Positions 42,367 to 51,277 of a DNA stretch of 64,000 nucleotides are shown in pieces. Numbering within the stretch: position 1 is the first letter of the stretch; each line of letters begins with the position of its first letter. The DNA is taken from assembly GCF_900086725.1 (NCBI RefSeq), contig NZ_LT574838.1, positions 124,001 to 188,000 of the forward strand. Reading direction: 5' to 3'. The notes beneath the pieces are model-generated. The model saw nothing but the letters and a program-made list of their open reading frames with translations. It was not told the origin of the DNA and did not search any database. This DNA comes from Bariatricus massiliensis. GTDB lineage: Bacteria > Bacillota > Clostridia > Lachnospirales > Lachnospiraceae. The translations under genes and the position numbers were made by a program.

Positions 42367-43404
42367 TTAGAAATCATACTCTCCTACGTTGTCCTTTGTA
42401 AATACTACAAGCGGAAGAGAAATGCTCATACTGATCTCATCTTTCTCCGGTGTGAAGCTTCCCAGATCACCTGCTTCATAAGGCTTTCCTTCTTCGATGC
42501 CGTCCGTCACCATCTTGTATGCCGTGTATACTGACAGATATCCATGGTCCGGTGCGCTCCAAAGCTGTACATCCTTGATAGAGCCGTCTTCCAGATACGG
42601 TTTCATTGTATTCGGTGTAGAGTTTCCACATACAATCACATCCCCGCTCTTGCCTGCTGATACGACCGCGTCGACTGCTCCCGGAAGATTGGGTGCTCCA
42701 AGTGCAATAATTCCTTTTAAGTCAGGGTAGCTCTTCATCAAGTCACTTGCAAGTGTATTTGCCTTCTGTGTGTCTTCGCCTGCTTCTCTTGTATCTACAA
42801 TCTTGATATTCGGATATTTTTCAGCGATTCTTGCTTCAATCGCCTCAATCCACAGTACCTGATTGGTAGCGGTAAATGTTGTAGTAATGATGGCGACATC
42901 TCCTTCTTCCCCGATCTGTCCTGCCATAGAATCAATAATCGCATTTCCAAACGTAGCATAATCTACTAAGTTTACAAACATGTCCCTCACATCGGCATCC
43001 GCGTCCCAAGAAATCACTTTGATGCCGGCATCCTGTGCTTTTTTCAAAGTCGGGGAGATAGCTTCCGGGTCATTGGCCGCGATACAGATTGCGTCCGGTT
43101 TTGTCGGGATGATTGTCTCAAGCATCTCTATCTGCTTATCTACTGTCGCCTCTGTTGGGCCCTGCCATGTAATGTCTGCCACATCTTTCAGTTCTTCCGA
43201 GGCTCTGTCCACTCCCTGCTTTACTGCATTGTAATAATCGATTCCGACAACCTTGGGCATGACAACTATCTTGACCTTATCTTTGGAATCCCCTCCCGAT
43301 TTACCTGAATCGGAATCTGAGCCTCCTTTTCCACAGGCACTTAATCCCAATGCCATAACAAGTACCAACACCGCGCTCACTACTTTTTTCATTTTCCTTT
43401 TCAT
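42367..43404 (-). CDS. Sugar ABC transporter substrate-binding lipoprotein
   Basis: The 345-residue protein has a lipoprotein signal with lipobox LSAC (Cys24), a Ser/Gly/Asp linker and a type I periplasmic-binding fold (RbsB/LsrB-like, Peripla_BP_4: PTEATVDKQIEMLETIIPT, AICIAANDPEAISPTLKKAQ, IISWDAD-like VISWDADADV). It captures the substrate outside the membrane for the importer encoded upstream. AGGAGG precedes the ATG. A small hairpin at 43432-43449 in the gap before it may stabilise its mRNA, as binding proteins are needed in excess. The ligand is probably an acid sugar or its lactone. Confidence 0.92.
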   Translation of the reverse strand: MKRKMKKVVSAVLVLVMALGLSACGKGGSDSDSGKSGGDSKDKVKIVVMPKVVGIDYYNAVKQGVDRASEELKDVADITWQGPTEATVDKQIEMLETIIPTKPDAICIAANDPEAISPTLKKAQDAGIKVISWDADADVRDMFVNLVDYATFGNAIIDSMAGQIGEEGDVAIITTTFTATNQVLWIEAIEARIAEKYPNIKIVDTREAGEDTQKANTLASDLMKSYPDLKGIIALGAPNLPGAVDAVVSAGKSGDVIVCGNSTPNTMKPYLEDGSIKDVQLWSAPDHGYLSVYTAYKMVTDGIEEGKPYEAGDLGSFTPEKDEISMSISLPLVVFTKDNVGEYDF

Positions 43405-43431
43405 TTTGTTTCCTCCTTTTGGATTTTATGT

Positions 43432-43449
43432 TATCTGCTTATGCAGATA
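43432..43449 (-). repeat. Intercistronic hairpin upstream of the binding-protein gene
   Basis: TATCTGC-(4 nt)-GCAGATA forms a perfect 7-bp hairpin between the permease stop and the binding-protein ribosome-binding site. Its position fits an mRNA processing or stability element. Confidence 0.5.
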
Positions 43450-43459
43450 GCTTCGTTTT

Positions 43460-44404
43460 TTAAAGCTCTACTTGTTTCTTTGACGCGACAAAATTGTTGA
43501 ACGCCACTGCAAGTATGAGAATCAGGCCGATGATGACAGATTGTATTTCTGTCTGAATCGCCGCTGTAGTAAGTCCCAGACGGATAAAGACAATGATGAC
43601 TGCCGCAATGTAGGAGCCGGCAAAATTAGCCTTCCCGCCTGCCAAGGACGCGCCGCCGAACACGGCGATCGTGATTGCATCCATCTCGTAGTTATTTCCA
43701 TAATCTGCTTTCGCACTGCTCACCCTGCACGTGAACATCACCCCGAGCAGCGCCGCAAAAAATCCGGACAACATATACGCCTTCACTTTATTCCAAGTCA
43801 CTTTTATCCCCGAGAATACGGCAACTTCCTCATTATATCCGATTCCTTTCAGATAAGTGCCGAAGTTACTTTTATAGATAAACACCGCCACAAGTATATA
43901 GGCTAATGTCGTCACCACCAGCTGCACAGGTAACGGGCCGATATTTCCTTGTCCCAGATAATACACACTCTCAGGAACCGGGATTGCCGAACCCTTTGAG
44001 ATGCCCAGCGCGATTCCACGGAACAGCCCCATAGTGGCAAGGGTGACGATCAAGGCCGGTATTTTAAGCTTACATACCACATACCCATTGAGCCCCCCGC
44101 CCAGCACGCCCACAAGAAGGCTCAGCATTACTGCTGCCGCGGCCGGAATCCCTGCCTGACAGGCAAGACCCAGACAGACGGAGGAAAGGGCCATCATAGA
44201 GCCTACAGAAAGGTCGATGCCTCCTGTTAGAATTACTAGTGTCATCCCCAGACCGATAATACTTGTCTCCGAGATGAAACGTGTGGCGTTGAGCAGATAA
44301 TCTGCCGTGAGGAAATATTCCGACAGGCTCGACATCACTCCCATGACAACAATAAGGACGATAAGGAGAATCAAGAAATTACTTTTTAATATCTTTTTAA
44401 TCAT
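43460..44404 (-). CDS. Ribose-type ABC transporter permease 2
   Basis: The 314-residue membrane protein belongs to the RbsC/LsrC-type permeases (BPD_transp_2). It has eight to ten hydrophobic segments and family motifs GLGMTLVILTGGIDLSVGSMM-like (about residues 52-72), GLFRGIALGISKG near 125, and the cytoplasmic ATPase-contact region with VFGGASLAGGKANFAGS near 248. Its ATG overlaps the stop of the preceding permease by 4 nt, so the two are translationally coupled and likely form a heterodimer. It imports the ligand of the binding protein encoded downstream. Confidence 0.92.
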   Translation of the reverse strand: MIKKILKSNFLILLIVLIVVMGVMSSLSEYFLTADYLLNATRFISETSIIGLGMTLVILTGGIDLSVGSMMALSSVCLGLACQAGIPAAAAVMLSLLVGVLGGGLNGYVVCKLKIPALIVTLATMGLFRGIALGISKGSAIPVPESVYYLGQGNIGPLPVQLVVTTLAYILVAVFIYKSNFGTYLKGIGYNEEVAVFSGIKVTWNKVKAYMLSGFFAALLGVMFTCRVSSAKADYGNNYEMDAITIAVFGGASLAGGKANFAGSYIAAVIIVFIRLGLTTAAIQTEIQSVIIGLILILAVAFNNFVASKKQVEL

Positions 44405-45363
44405 GCCTTTCTGCCTCCCTTCGTCAGTTTCGCCTTTACCTTTTTAAAATCAATGGCGTAGGATGCCACCGAGATAAAGATAATCAATCCCTGTACCGCC
44501 TGTTCCCAAAGGGCGTCGATGCCGAAGAATACGAGGACCGTACCCAGTGCGCTGACCAGAAGTGCTCCCAAGAACACGCCGGCCACATCGCCCTCGCCGC
44601 CCACCGTACTTGCGCCGCCTACAACGGCAGAGGAAATCAACGTCATCTCCCAGCCTTTACCTGTGTTCGACTGGATTCCACCAAATCTTGTCGTATAGAT
44701 TACCGCCGCCAAGCCTACCATTATACCGCAAACAGCAAAGGCGATGATGCGGGTCAGCTTCACATTAATTCCGCTCAGTCTGGCCGAATCCTTGTTGGAG
44801 CCTACCGCATAGAAATTCCGGCCCCATTCCGTTCTGTTAAGTATGAACCACATCAGGGCTACAATGACGATACTGATGTAGACCGGTATCGGAATTCCAA
44901 ACCATTTGCCCTGTCCAATTTTCAAAATTCCGGCAGGAAGGCCGTTAATCCAGCTTCCTTTGGTGATAATGATCAAAAGTCCTCTGTAAATGCTGAGAAG
45001 CCCCAGCGTCGCCACAATCGCGTCCAGCTTTAACATGGTCACCACCAAGCCGTTGACTACGCCCAGCAGAAGTCCCACAGCCAAGGAGCCGAGAATGACG
45101 ACTATCATAGGCAGTCCAGCTTTTGCCAGAATACCGGTCGTTGTACAGCAGGCTGCCAGCACCGCTCCTACAGATACGTCAATATCGCCTACGAGCAGGA
45201 CACAGAGCATGCCCATGGCAGCTATCGCTGTGGTGGACGTATTCAGCAGAATATCCGTGGCATTCTCAAACGTGAAAAAGGAAGGCGCCCTGCAGATCAT
45301 TACAATCAAGATAATGGCATAAAATGCCAGCAATGCTTTTATCGCTTTTCTATTCTTATACAT
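44401..45363 (-). CDS. Ribose-type ABC transporter permease 1
   Basis: The 320-residue membrane protein is a paralogue of the adjacent permease, with GMLCVLLVGDIDVSVGAVLAA-like segment near residue 52 (shown in part), LLSIYRGLLIIITKG near 122 and the ATPase-contact motif VVGGASTVGGEGDVAGVFLG near 245. It pairs with permease 2 in the membrane. The gap to the ATPase gene is 3 nt. Two distinct permeases in one system resemble the LsrCD or rhamnose-type importers more than single-permease ribose systems. Confidence 0.92.
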   Translation of the reverse strand: MYKNRKAIKALLAFYAIILIVMICRAPSFFTFENATDILLNTSTTAIAAMGMLCVLLVGDIDVSVGAVLAACCTTTGILAKAGLPMIVVILGSLAVGLLLGVVNGLVVTMLKLDAIVATLGLLSIYRGLLIIITKGSWINGLPAGILKIGQGKWFGIPIPVYISIVIVALMWFILNRTEWGRNFYAVGSNKDSARLSGINVKLTRIIAFAVCGIMVGLAAVIYTTRFGGIQSNTGKGWEMTLISSAVVGGASTVGGEGDVAGVFLGALLVSALGTVLVFFGIDALWEQAVQGLIIFISVASYAIDFKKVKAKLTKGGRKA

Positions 45364-45366
45364 TTC

Positions 45367-46860
45367 CTACGCCTCCTTTCCGGCAAGTGCCAGTCCAAGA
45401 ATCTCTTCTTTGTCTGCTTCATTTGACAGCTCTCCGGCAATGAAGCCCTGTCTCATGATGATAATCCTGTCCGCAATCATTTTTGTCTCTTCGATATCGG
45501 AGGATACGACCAGTATTCCTTTTCCATCCTCCGCCAGTTTTTCAATCAGTTTATATATCTCCATCTTCGCCCCTACGTCCACACCGCAGGTAGGTTCGTC
45601 AAGAATCAGAAGATCAGGATTCGTATTCAGCCATTTCCCGATTACGATTTTCTGCTGGTTCCCTCCTGAGTAAGAGCCTCCGTCCAGCTTCGCGCTTGGC
45701 GGGTTCAGCAGGAGGCCTTCCACCTGCGCCGCTACTCTTTCCTTTTCTCTGGAGCTGTTTCTAAATCCCACGGAGGAGAGCGCCGGAAGCGCCGACATGA
45801 CCATGTTCTCGGCCGCGCTCATTTCCTTCACAAGCCCTTGCCTTCCCCTGTCCTCCGGGACCATGGCGATGCCCTGTTTGATGACATCCCATGTTTTTTT
45901 CTTTACAGGCTCTCCTTTGAAAATGATTTCTCCCGAGTCATACCCGTCAATTCCAAATACTGCCCGCATCACCTCTGTTCTTCCCGCGCCTACCAAGCCT
46001 GAGAGTACAACAATCTCTCCTCTTCTGACCTGAAGGCTCACATTCCGGAAAAACGGCTCGGCGCTTAAGTTTTTCACATCCAGAAGTACTTCGCCTTTTT
46101 CTTTTAACTTCTTCTCCAGCACATAGTCCGCTTCTTTTCCAAGCATTCCTTTGGTGACCCACTCGGTGGTGGCGTCTGACGTCAGCTTTGTGCCGATGAT
46201 TATGCCGTCCCTCATGACTGTCACTCTGTCCGTAATCTGGAAGATTTCTTCCATTCTATGGGAAATATAGATGATGGATGTTCCTTCCTTTTTCAGCTTC
46301 CTCACTATTTCGAACAATTTTTCTGTCTCCTGTTTCGACAGGGAAGAGGTGGGTTCATCCATGATGAGTATCTTTGCGTCTATCGTCAGCGCCTTTGCGA
46401 TTTCTACAAGCTGTGCTGTTGCCTTGCCTACATTCTCCAGCTTTTCATACGGCTCTATCTCCACGCCCAGACGTTCAAATGTCCGGCGCGCTACTTTCTC
46501 CATCTCTTTCCAGTCCAGCTGCCCATGCTTCTTCAGTCTTTTGCCTACAAACAAATTCTCCAGAACGGATAGCTGCGGATAAAGGCTGGTTTCCTGATAA
46601 ATCGTTGCCACTCCCAGCGCCTGTGCTTTAGCCGGTGTAAGGTTCTTCGTGACCTGGCCCCCTATATTCACCTCGCCTTTATCCTGTGCGAGTGCACCGG
46701 ATATAATTTTAATCAAAGTACTCTTTCCGGCTCCGTTTATACCGAGCAGTGCTTGGACTTCTCCTTTTTCAACCTCAAAGTCAATGCCTTTCAGAACGTG
46801 ATTACCGCCGAAACTCTTATATATATCTTTCGTTTTCAGCACAAATTCTTGTTCATTCAT
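45367..46860 (-). CDS. Sugar ABC transporter ATP-binding protein (RbsA type)
   Basis: The 497-residue protein has two fused ATPase domains. The first (1-235) has Walker A GINGAGKSTL, signature region and ILIMDEPTSSLSKQE. The second (about 250-495) has a degenerate Walker A (GLVGAGRTEV), signature SGGNQQK and LLILDEPTCGVDVG. This tandem form is typical of pentose-type importers. It is the first gene of locus A; GGAGG precedes its ATG. Its leader carries the TTTCGT operator array (46877-46919) and the promoter lies at 46945-46973. Confidence 0.94.
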   Translation of the reverse strand: MNEQEFVLKTKDIYKSFGGNHVLKGIDFEVEKGEVQALLGINGAGKSTLIKIISGALAQDKGEVNIGGQVTKNLTPAKAQALGVATIYQETSLYPQLSVLENLFVGKRLKKHGQLDWKEMEKVARRTFERLGVEIEPYEKLENVGKATAQLVEIAKALTIDAKILIMDEPTSSLSKQETEKLFEIVRKLKKEGTSIIYISHRMEEIFQITDRVTVMRDGIIIGTKLTSDATTEWVTKGMLGKEADYVLEKKLKEKGEVLLDVKNLSAEPFFRNVSLQVRRGEIVVLSGLVGAGRTEVMRAVFGIDGYDSGEIIFKGEPVKKKTWDVIKQGIAMVPEDRGRQGLVKEMSAAENMVMSALPALSSVGFRNSSREKERVAAQVEGLLLNPPSAKLDGGSYSGGNQQKIVIGKWLNTNPDLLILDEPTCGVDVGAKMEIYKLIEKLAEDGKGILVVSSDIEETKMIADRIIIMRQGFIAGELSNEADKEEILGLALAGKEA

Positions 46861-46876
46861 AATATCCTCCGTTCTT

Positions 46877-46919
46877 TTTCGTATTTTCGTTTACTTTCGT
46901 TTATGTTTTCCTTTATCGT
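46877..46919. promoter_or_regulatory. Probable DeoR-family operator: TTTCGT repeat array
   Basis: TTTCGT occurs at 46877, 46885 and 46895, with a related TTATCGT at 46913-46919. Such repeated TTTCGT/TTTCRTTT units resemble operators of DeoR-family repressors such as AgaR. The array lies between the promoter and the ATPase start, where a bound repressor would block elongation or initiation. Confidence 0.6.
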
Positions 46920-46944
46920 CTGTACCTCTTTGTTTTATACTACA

Positions 46945-46973
46945 ATAATAAGACATAATTCGACATCTTTCAA
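46945..46973 (-). promoter_or_regulatory. Promoter of the locus A operon
   Basis: On the minus strand TTGAAA (46968-46973), a 17-nt spacer and TATTAT (46945-46950) form a strong match to the housekeeping consensus. The transcript would begin about 80 nt before the ATPase start. The whole stretch 46861-47184 has no gene; it holds this promoter, two operator clusters and the terminator at 47128-47174. Confidence 0.7.
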
Positions 46974-47053
46974 CTTATTTTTATATTTTTGTCAATAATA
47001 TTGATTTTGTTTAATTAGTTTTGTGCATACTGCACATTATTTAAGGCTGTAGC

Positions 47054-47069
47054 TTTCATTTGCTTTCGT
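47054..47069. promoter_or_regulatory. Upstream TTTCRT operator pair
   Basis: TTTCAT (47054-47059) and TTTCGT (47064-47069) are spaced exactly 10 bp apart, on one face of the helix. They lie about 80-100 bp upstream of the promoter and could allow repressor looping with the array at 46877-46919. Confidence 0.5.
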
Positions 47070-47127
47070 TTTTATGTTTTGTGACTTTTTTAACAGGAAT
47101 ATTTTACCAGCGCTTGATAAAAACGCA

Positions 47128-47174
47128 AAAAAACACCGTGCCATTACTTTTTCGTAAATGGCACGGTGTTTTTT
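47128..47174. terminator. Bidirectional terminator next to the ACT-domain gene
   Basis: A perfect 18-bp stem with AAAAAA/TTTTTT ends (core CACCGTGCCATT, 47128-47145 with 47157-47174) and an 11-nt loop. It terminates the methyltransferase-hslO-nadE-ACT unit and insulates the locus A promoter. Confidence 0.93.
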
Positions 47175-47184
47175 AATGAAGGGG

Positions 47185-47568
47185 CTATTTCCCCACATTG
47201 TATCCGTTTAATTCGAGGACTCTAACAGCTTCCTTTAAATTTTCTTTTCGGATGAGCATATAGATTGTGTTGTATGTAGAGATGGAGTAGATGCTTATCT
47301 GCTCCTGAGCGAGAATATCAGAAATCCCCGCCACTACTCCCACCAAGTCAAAATCCAGTGTCTCTTGAATGCGGAAGGCTATCCACCCTCTCTTGTAATT
47401 GATACAGTCCTCCGGAATACTTTCCACTTTACAGATATAAGATATCTCTTCATCTGTCTTGGCAAGAAAGCAATATTGCTGTCTCAAGTCCACATCCTCG
47501 AGTGTTCTCAATTTACAGATTGCAAATTCATGTTCAATTACCTTCAGTTTCATACTTTTTTTGCTCAT
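47185..47568 (-). CDS. ACT domain-containing protein
   Basis: The 127-residue protein matches a small two-ACT-domain group (COG3603). The C-terminal half shows a clear ACT pattern: DFDLVGVVAGISDILAQEQI followed by ISIYSISTYNTIYMLIRKENL. ACT domains bind amino acids or other small ligands; here no enzyme or DNA-binding domain is attached, so it may be a stand-alone sensor. The ATG overlaps the nadE stop by 4 nt, indicating translational coupling with NAD synthesis, though the reason is unknown. Confidence 0.85.
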   Translation of the reverse strand: MSKKSMKLKVIEHEFAICKLRTLEDVDLRQQYCFLAKTDEEISYICKVESIPEDCINYKRGWIAFRIQETLDFDLVGVVAGISDILAQEQISIYSISTYNTIYMLIRKENLKEAVRVLELNGYNVGK

Positions 47569-49505
47569 AGTGAATATCCCCCAGTCTTATTAAAAGTCAG
47601 ATTCTCCAAGTCTTTCATCCAGACCGCCGCGCACGCATCGCTCGGCATCCTCCAGTCGCCCCTCGGAGACAGCGCCACTGTTCCGATTTTCGGCCCGTCC
47701 GGCAGACAGGAGCGTTTAAACTGCTGTGTGAAGAAACGTCTGTAAAATGTCCTCAGCCATTTGAGTATAGTCTCATCGTCGTACTGTTCTTCAAACGCAA
47801 TTTTCGCAAGTCTGTATATTTTACCCGGCTCAAAACCGAATCTCAGCACATAATATAGATAAAAATCATGCAGCTCGTAAGGTCCTACTAAATCCTCCGT
47901 TTTCTGCGCGATTTCCCCGTCCTTCGGAGGCAGAAGTTCCGGGCTCACCGGGGTATCAAGCACATCCAAAAGCACCGCTCTCAGTTCAGCGTCCTCACAG
48001 GTGTCCGCATAATATTTGACTAAGTGTATGACCAGAGTCTTGGGCACGGAGGCGTTCACCCCGTACATAGACATGTGGTCGCCGTTGTAAGTGGCCCAGC
48101 CCAGCGCCAGCTCAGACATGTCACCGGTTCCGATCACCATTCCCATCTCCTGATTCGCGATGTCCATCAGCACCTGTGTCCGCTCTCTGGCCTGTGCGTT
48201 TTCGTAAGTCACATCATGCACGTCCTCGTCGTGTCCGATATCCCGGAAATGTGTGCGCACTGCATCCGCGATGGGAACTTCCCGCAGTGTCGCGCCGAGT
48301 TTCTCCGACATCAGGCAGGCGTTGTGGTAGGTACGGTCGGTGGTGCCGAAGCAGGGCATAGTCACGGCAATAATATCTTTGCGCTTCTTCCCCGCCATGT
48401 CAAATGCCTTCGCCGTCACCAGCAGGGCGAGGGTAGAATCAAGGCCTCCCGAAATTCCGACCACGGCCGTTTTAGAGTTAGTGTGGAGAAGGCGCTTCTT
48501 CAATCCCATGGCTTGAATCATGAGTATCTCTTCGCAGCGCTTCGCCCGCTCCTCCATATTTTGAGGGACAAAGGGGTTGGCCCCGAACCGCCGGGTAAGA
48601 CGGGTCTCCTCCAAGTTCACGGTAAAGCTTATCCTCGGAAGGTTCCGTTCCTTGGCCGTCTGGAAAGTCGTATTCTTTCTCCGCTCACCAAGCATCCTGC
48701 TGATATCAATTTCACTGATTATCATTTCATTGGTAAATCGTCTGGCCTCTTTCAGAATCGTCCCGTTTTCGGCGATAATATTGTGTCCTCCGAACACCAG
48801 ATCCGTGGTGGATTCCCCGTCTCCTGCGTTGGCGTACACATAGCCCGCCATCAGCCGGGCGGACTGCCCCTTGATCAGCTCCTGTCTGTAGCTGTCCTTT
48901 CCTACCGTCTCGTCGCTGGCTGAACAGTTTACCAGAATCACGGCGCCCTCTCTGGCCGCCTGAATACTCGGCGGCACCGGGGACCATACGTCCTCACAGA
49001 TTTCGGCCGAGACAATCAATTCGTTCATCTCCTCCGCCTGATATAAAAGCTGAGGCCCAAACCATATTTCCTGTCCTTCATATGAAATCACCCGGGCCTT
49101 TTCCGGCCCCTGACGGAACTGGCGCATCTCATAAAATTCACCGTAGTTGGTCAGAAAGGTCTTAGTCGTAAATCCAAGAATTCTGCCGTCGTTCAGCGCC
49201 GCCGCAACATTGTACAGCTCGCCGTCCACGGCAAGAGGCATGCCCACAAAGACGAGGCTTCCGCTGTTCTTCGTCTGCTGGGCGATGCGTTCCAATGCCC
49301 TGCGCGCCTCCTTCAGCAGAATGTCCTGCGTGAACAAGTCCTGACAAGTGTATCCGGTCAGGCAGAGCTCTGGAAATACAATGACCTTGGCCCCCTCTTT
49401 TTCTGCCTCTGAAAGAAGCTTTCTTATCTCTTCGCAGTTATGCCACACATCCGCCACCCGGATGTCCGGTGTGGCCGCCGCCACTTTTACAAACCCCTGC
49501 TTCAT
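47565..49505 (-). CDS. nadE: Glutamine-dependent NAD(+) synthetase
   Basis: NadE amidates nicotinic acid adenine dinucleotide with ATP, taking ammonia from glutamine. The 646-residue protein combines an N-terminal nitrilase-type glutaminase (1-270) with Glu in VFPELCLTGYTCQDL, a catalytic Lys in LTNYGEFYE region and Cys in VSAEICEDVW, and a C-terminal synthetase (about 330-646) with the PP-loop GISGGLDSTLAL and MGMVIGTGDMSELALGW. This is the eukaryote/Mycobacterium-like long form common in Clostridia. It is followed by an overlapping ACT gene and preceded by hslO. Confidence 0.96.
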   Translation of the reverse strand: MKQGFVKVAAATPDIRVADVWHNCEEIRKLLSEAEKEGAKVIVFPELCLTGYTCQDLFTQDILLKEARRALERIAQQTKNSGSLVFVGMPLAVDGELYNVAAALNDGRILGFTTKTFLTNYGEFYEMRQFRQGPEKARVISYEGQEIWFGPQLLYQAEEMNELIVSAEICEDVWSPVPPSIQAAREGAVILVNCSASDETVGKDSYRQELIKGQSARLMAGYVYANAGDGESTTDLVFGGHNIIAENGTILKEARRFTNEMIISEIDISRMLGERRKNTTFQTAKERNLPRISFTVNLEETRLTRRFGANPFVPQNMEERAKRCEEILMIQAMGLKKRLLHTNSKTAVVGISGGLDSTLALLVTAKAFDMAGKKRKDIIAVTMPCFGTTDRTYHNACLMSEKLGATLREVPIADAVRTHFRDIGHDEDVHDVTYENAQARERTQVLMDIANQEMGMVIGTGDMSELALGWATYNGDHMSMYGVNASVPKTLVIHLVKYYADTCEDAELRAVLLDVLDTPVSPELLPPKDGEIAQKTEDLVGPYELHDFYLYYVLRFGFEPGKIYRLAKIAFEEQYDDETILKWLRTFYRRFFTQQFKRSCLPDGPKIGTVALSPRGDWRMPSDACAAVWMKDLENLTFNKTGGYSL

Positions 49506-49520
49506 TCCTTCACCTCTCTT

Positions 49521-50399
49521 TTATTTTCTGGCACGCTTATATATTTCTTTTAATTCTTCTACATCGAAGTTGTATGACGTGTTGCAGAAGTGGCATTTCA
49601 CCTCTATCGCTTCTCCATCGTCGATCATCTCTTGAATATCCTTCTTGCCGATGCTCACGATTGCCTTTTCAATCCGCTCTTTCGAACAGTCGCAGGAGAA
49701 CTTCGTGGGCATTGTATCTGTAATTTCCAGTTCCAGCCCTTCCAGCACCTTGCCCAGCATCTCCTCCGGTGTATGGCCGTTGTCCAGCATGCTTGTCACA
49801 GAGGATATATGTTGTATATTCTGCTCCAGCTTATTCAGCACCTCGTCCGTGACAAACGGCATGACTTGCACGATGAATCCGCCGGCGCAGTGCACCGTAT
49901 TGTCTTTGTCCATCAATACGCCCAGTCCCACCGAAGAGGGTACCTGCTCGCTGGTGGCAAAGTAATACGTCAAGTCCTCTGCGATTTCACTTGTCTGCAG
50001 AATAGTCTGTCCCACATAAGGTTCTTTTAACCCCATGTCCTTGATGACATTCAGAAGGCCGATGCCCAGCGCTCCGCCCACATCCAGCTTGCCCTCCTTC
50101 GGAGGAAGCATCACATCCGGATGTTCCACATATCCTTTTACATTGGCCTTGGCATCCGCCGTCACTGTCAGACCCCCGATAGGACCGTCCCCTTTAATCT
50201 GCAGGGTCAGCACATCGGTGTCATTTTTCATCATGCTGCCCATCATCGCCCCGGCAGTCAGAAGCCTTCCGAGGGCCGCAGTAGCCACCGGGCTGGTGTT
50301 GTGATGGCGTCTGGCCTCCTCCACCAAATTTCCTGTTGTGGCAGCAAAGGCACGCACCTGCCCGCCTCCCGCCGTCGCTCTTACAATATAATCGTTCAT
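49521..50399 (-). CDS. hslO: Redox-regulated chaperone Hsp33
   Basis: Hsp33 is a cytoplasmic holdase activated by oxidation of four zinc-bound cysteines. The 292-residue protein has the N-terminal substrate-binding domain (RATAGGGQVRAFAATT at 7-22, KGDGPIGGLTVTADA, GGFIVQVMP) and the C-terminal redox switch with cysteines in SCDCSK (near 240) and CHFC (near 271), the expected CXC...CXXC pattern. GGAGAG precedes the ATG. It lies between a methyltransferase gene and nadE, all co-directional. Confidence 0.97.
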   Translation of the reverse strand: MNDYIVRATAGGGQVRAFAATTGNLVEEARRHHNTSPVATAALGRLLTAGAMMGSMMKNDTDVLTLQIKGDGPIGGLTVTADAKANVKGYVEHPDVMLPPKEGKLDVGGALGIGLLNVIKDMGLKEPYVGQTILQTSEIAEDLTYYFATSEQVPSSVGLGVLMDKDNTVHCAGGFIVQVMPFVTDEVLNKLEQNIQHISSVTSMLDNGHTPEEMLGKVLEGLELEITDTMPTKFSCDCSKERIEKAIVSIGKKDIQEMIDDGEAIEVKCHFCNTSYNFDVEELKEIYKRARK

Positions 50400-50422
50400 A
50401 TATCTGTCTCTCCTTTATTTTT

Positions 50423-51178
50423 TCAACTTTTTCCCTGCTCACGGGCAACCACGCATATCCGTTCGCTTGTCCCGGACGGGGCCTCTTTCGTGAAGGCGTC
50501 GTAAGCCGCCACATATTCCATGCCGGAGCGAGCAATCGCACTTTTTATTTCCTCCAGCGTGTATGCTCTCTGATAGTGGGTCTCTTCATATTTTCTATAT
50601 AAATTACCTTCCTCTTTGATGAACAGGCTCAGCTCGTATTCATTGATTTTTTCTTCTTCGTAATAATAGTTCTCCCAAATGAAGCTGCAGTCTTCCCGGC
50701 TCTCCGCTATGGTTCTGTCGCCCAGAAGTTCTTGATATTTATACTGCGTATTAAAATCGAAGATAAACAGCCCCTCCGGATCCAGATAGTTGTTTACCAG
50801 ACGGAACACCTGCAGCAAGTCCTCCTCCTCAGTAATGTAATTCAAGGAATCGCAGACACTGATTACGGCTCTCACCGTCCCATACAATTCAAATTCCCGC
50901 ATGTCCTGCAGCAGATATAATATCTCGTGGCCGGATGCGATTCGTTTCTCCATGGCAATCTCGAGCATTTCCTCAGAATTGTCTGCGCCGATCATATCGT
51001 AACCGCTGTCTGCCAGTCTTTCCGTCATACTGCCCGTGCCGCATCCAAGGTCGAGAACCAGACCTTCGCGGATTCCATATTCCCGTAGCAGCCCCACCAG
51101 ATAACCGGCCCACTCTTGATACGGAATGTTGTCCATGAATGTGTCGTACACACGCGCAAAACTTGTATAAGCCTCCAT
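50423..51178 (-). CDS. Class I SAM-dependent methyltransferase
   Basis: The 251-residue protein has the Rossmann-type methyltransferase motifs: FARVYDTFMDNIPYQEW at the N-terminus, motif I LVLDLGCGTGSMTERLA (about 40-56), acidic loop MIGADNSEEML, and motif III-like YGTVRAVISVCDSLNYI (about 98-114). The substrate is not recognisable; related clostridial proteins are simply annotated as methyltransferases. It is the first gene of a unit with hslO, nadE and the ACT gene, driven by the promoter at 51208-51236. Confidence 0.9.
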   Translation of the reverse strand: MEAYTSFARVYDTFMDNIPYQEWAGYLVGLLREYGIREGLVLDLGCGTGSMTERLADSGYDMIGADNSEEMLEIAMEKRIASGHEILYLLQDMREFELYGTVRAVISVCDSLNYITEEEDLLQVFRLVNNYLDPEGLFIFDFNTQYKYQELLGDRTIAESREDCSFIWENYYYEEEKINEYELSLFIKEEGNLYRKYEETHYQRAYTLEEIKSAIARSGMEYVAAYDAFTKEAPSGTSERICVVAREQGKS

Positions 51179-51207
51179 ATATGCCTACCTCCAAATCCTA
51201 TTTTACT

Positions 51208-51236
51208 AGTATAGCACGATTTTTTTTGTTTTAAAA
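51208..51236 (-). promoter_or_regulatory. Promoter of the methyltransferase-hslO-nadE-ACT unit
   Basis: On the minus strand TTTTAA (51231-51236), 17 nt, TATACT (51208-51213) with a TGC extended -10. The start codon is about 30 nt downstream. Confidence 0.5.
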
Positions 51237-51277
51237 GATGAACGGGCAGAAACATTGGCCTTTTTCCCCTCTTTTCC

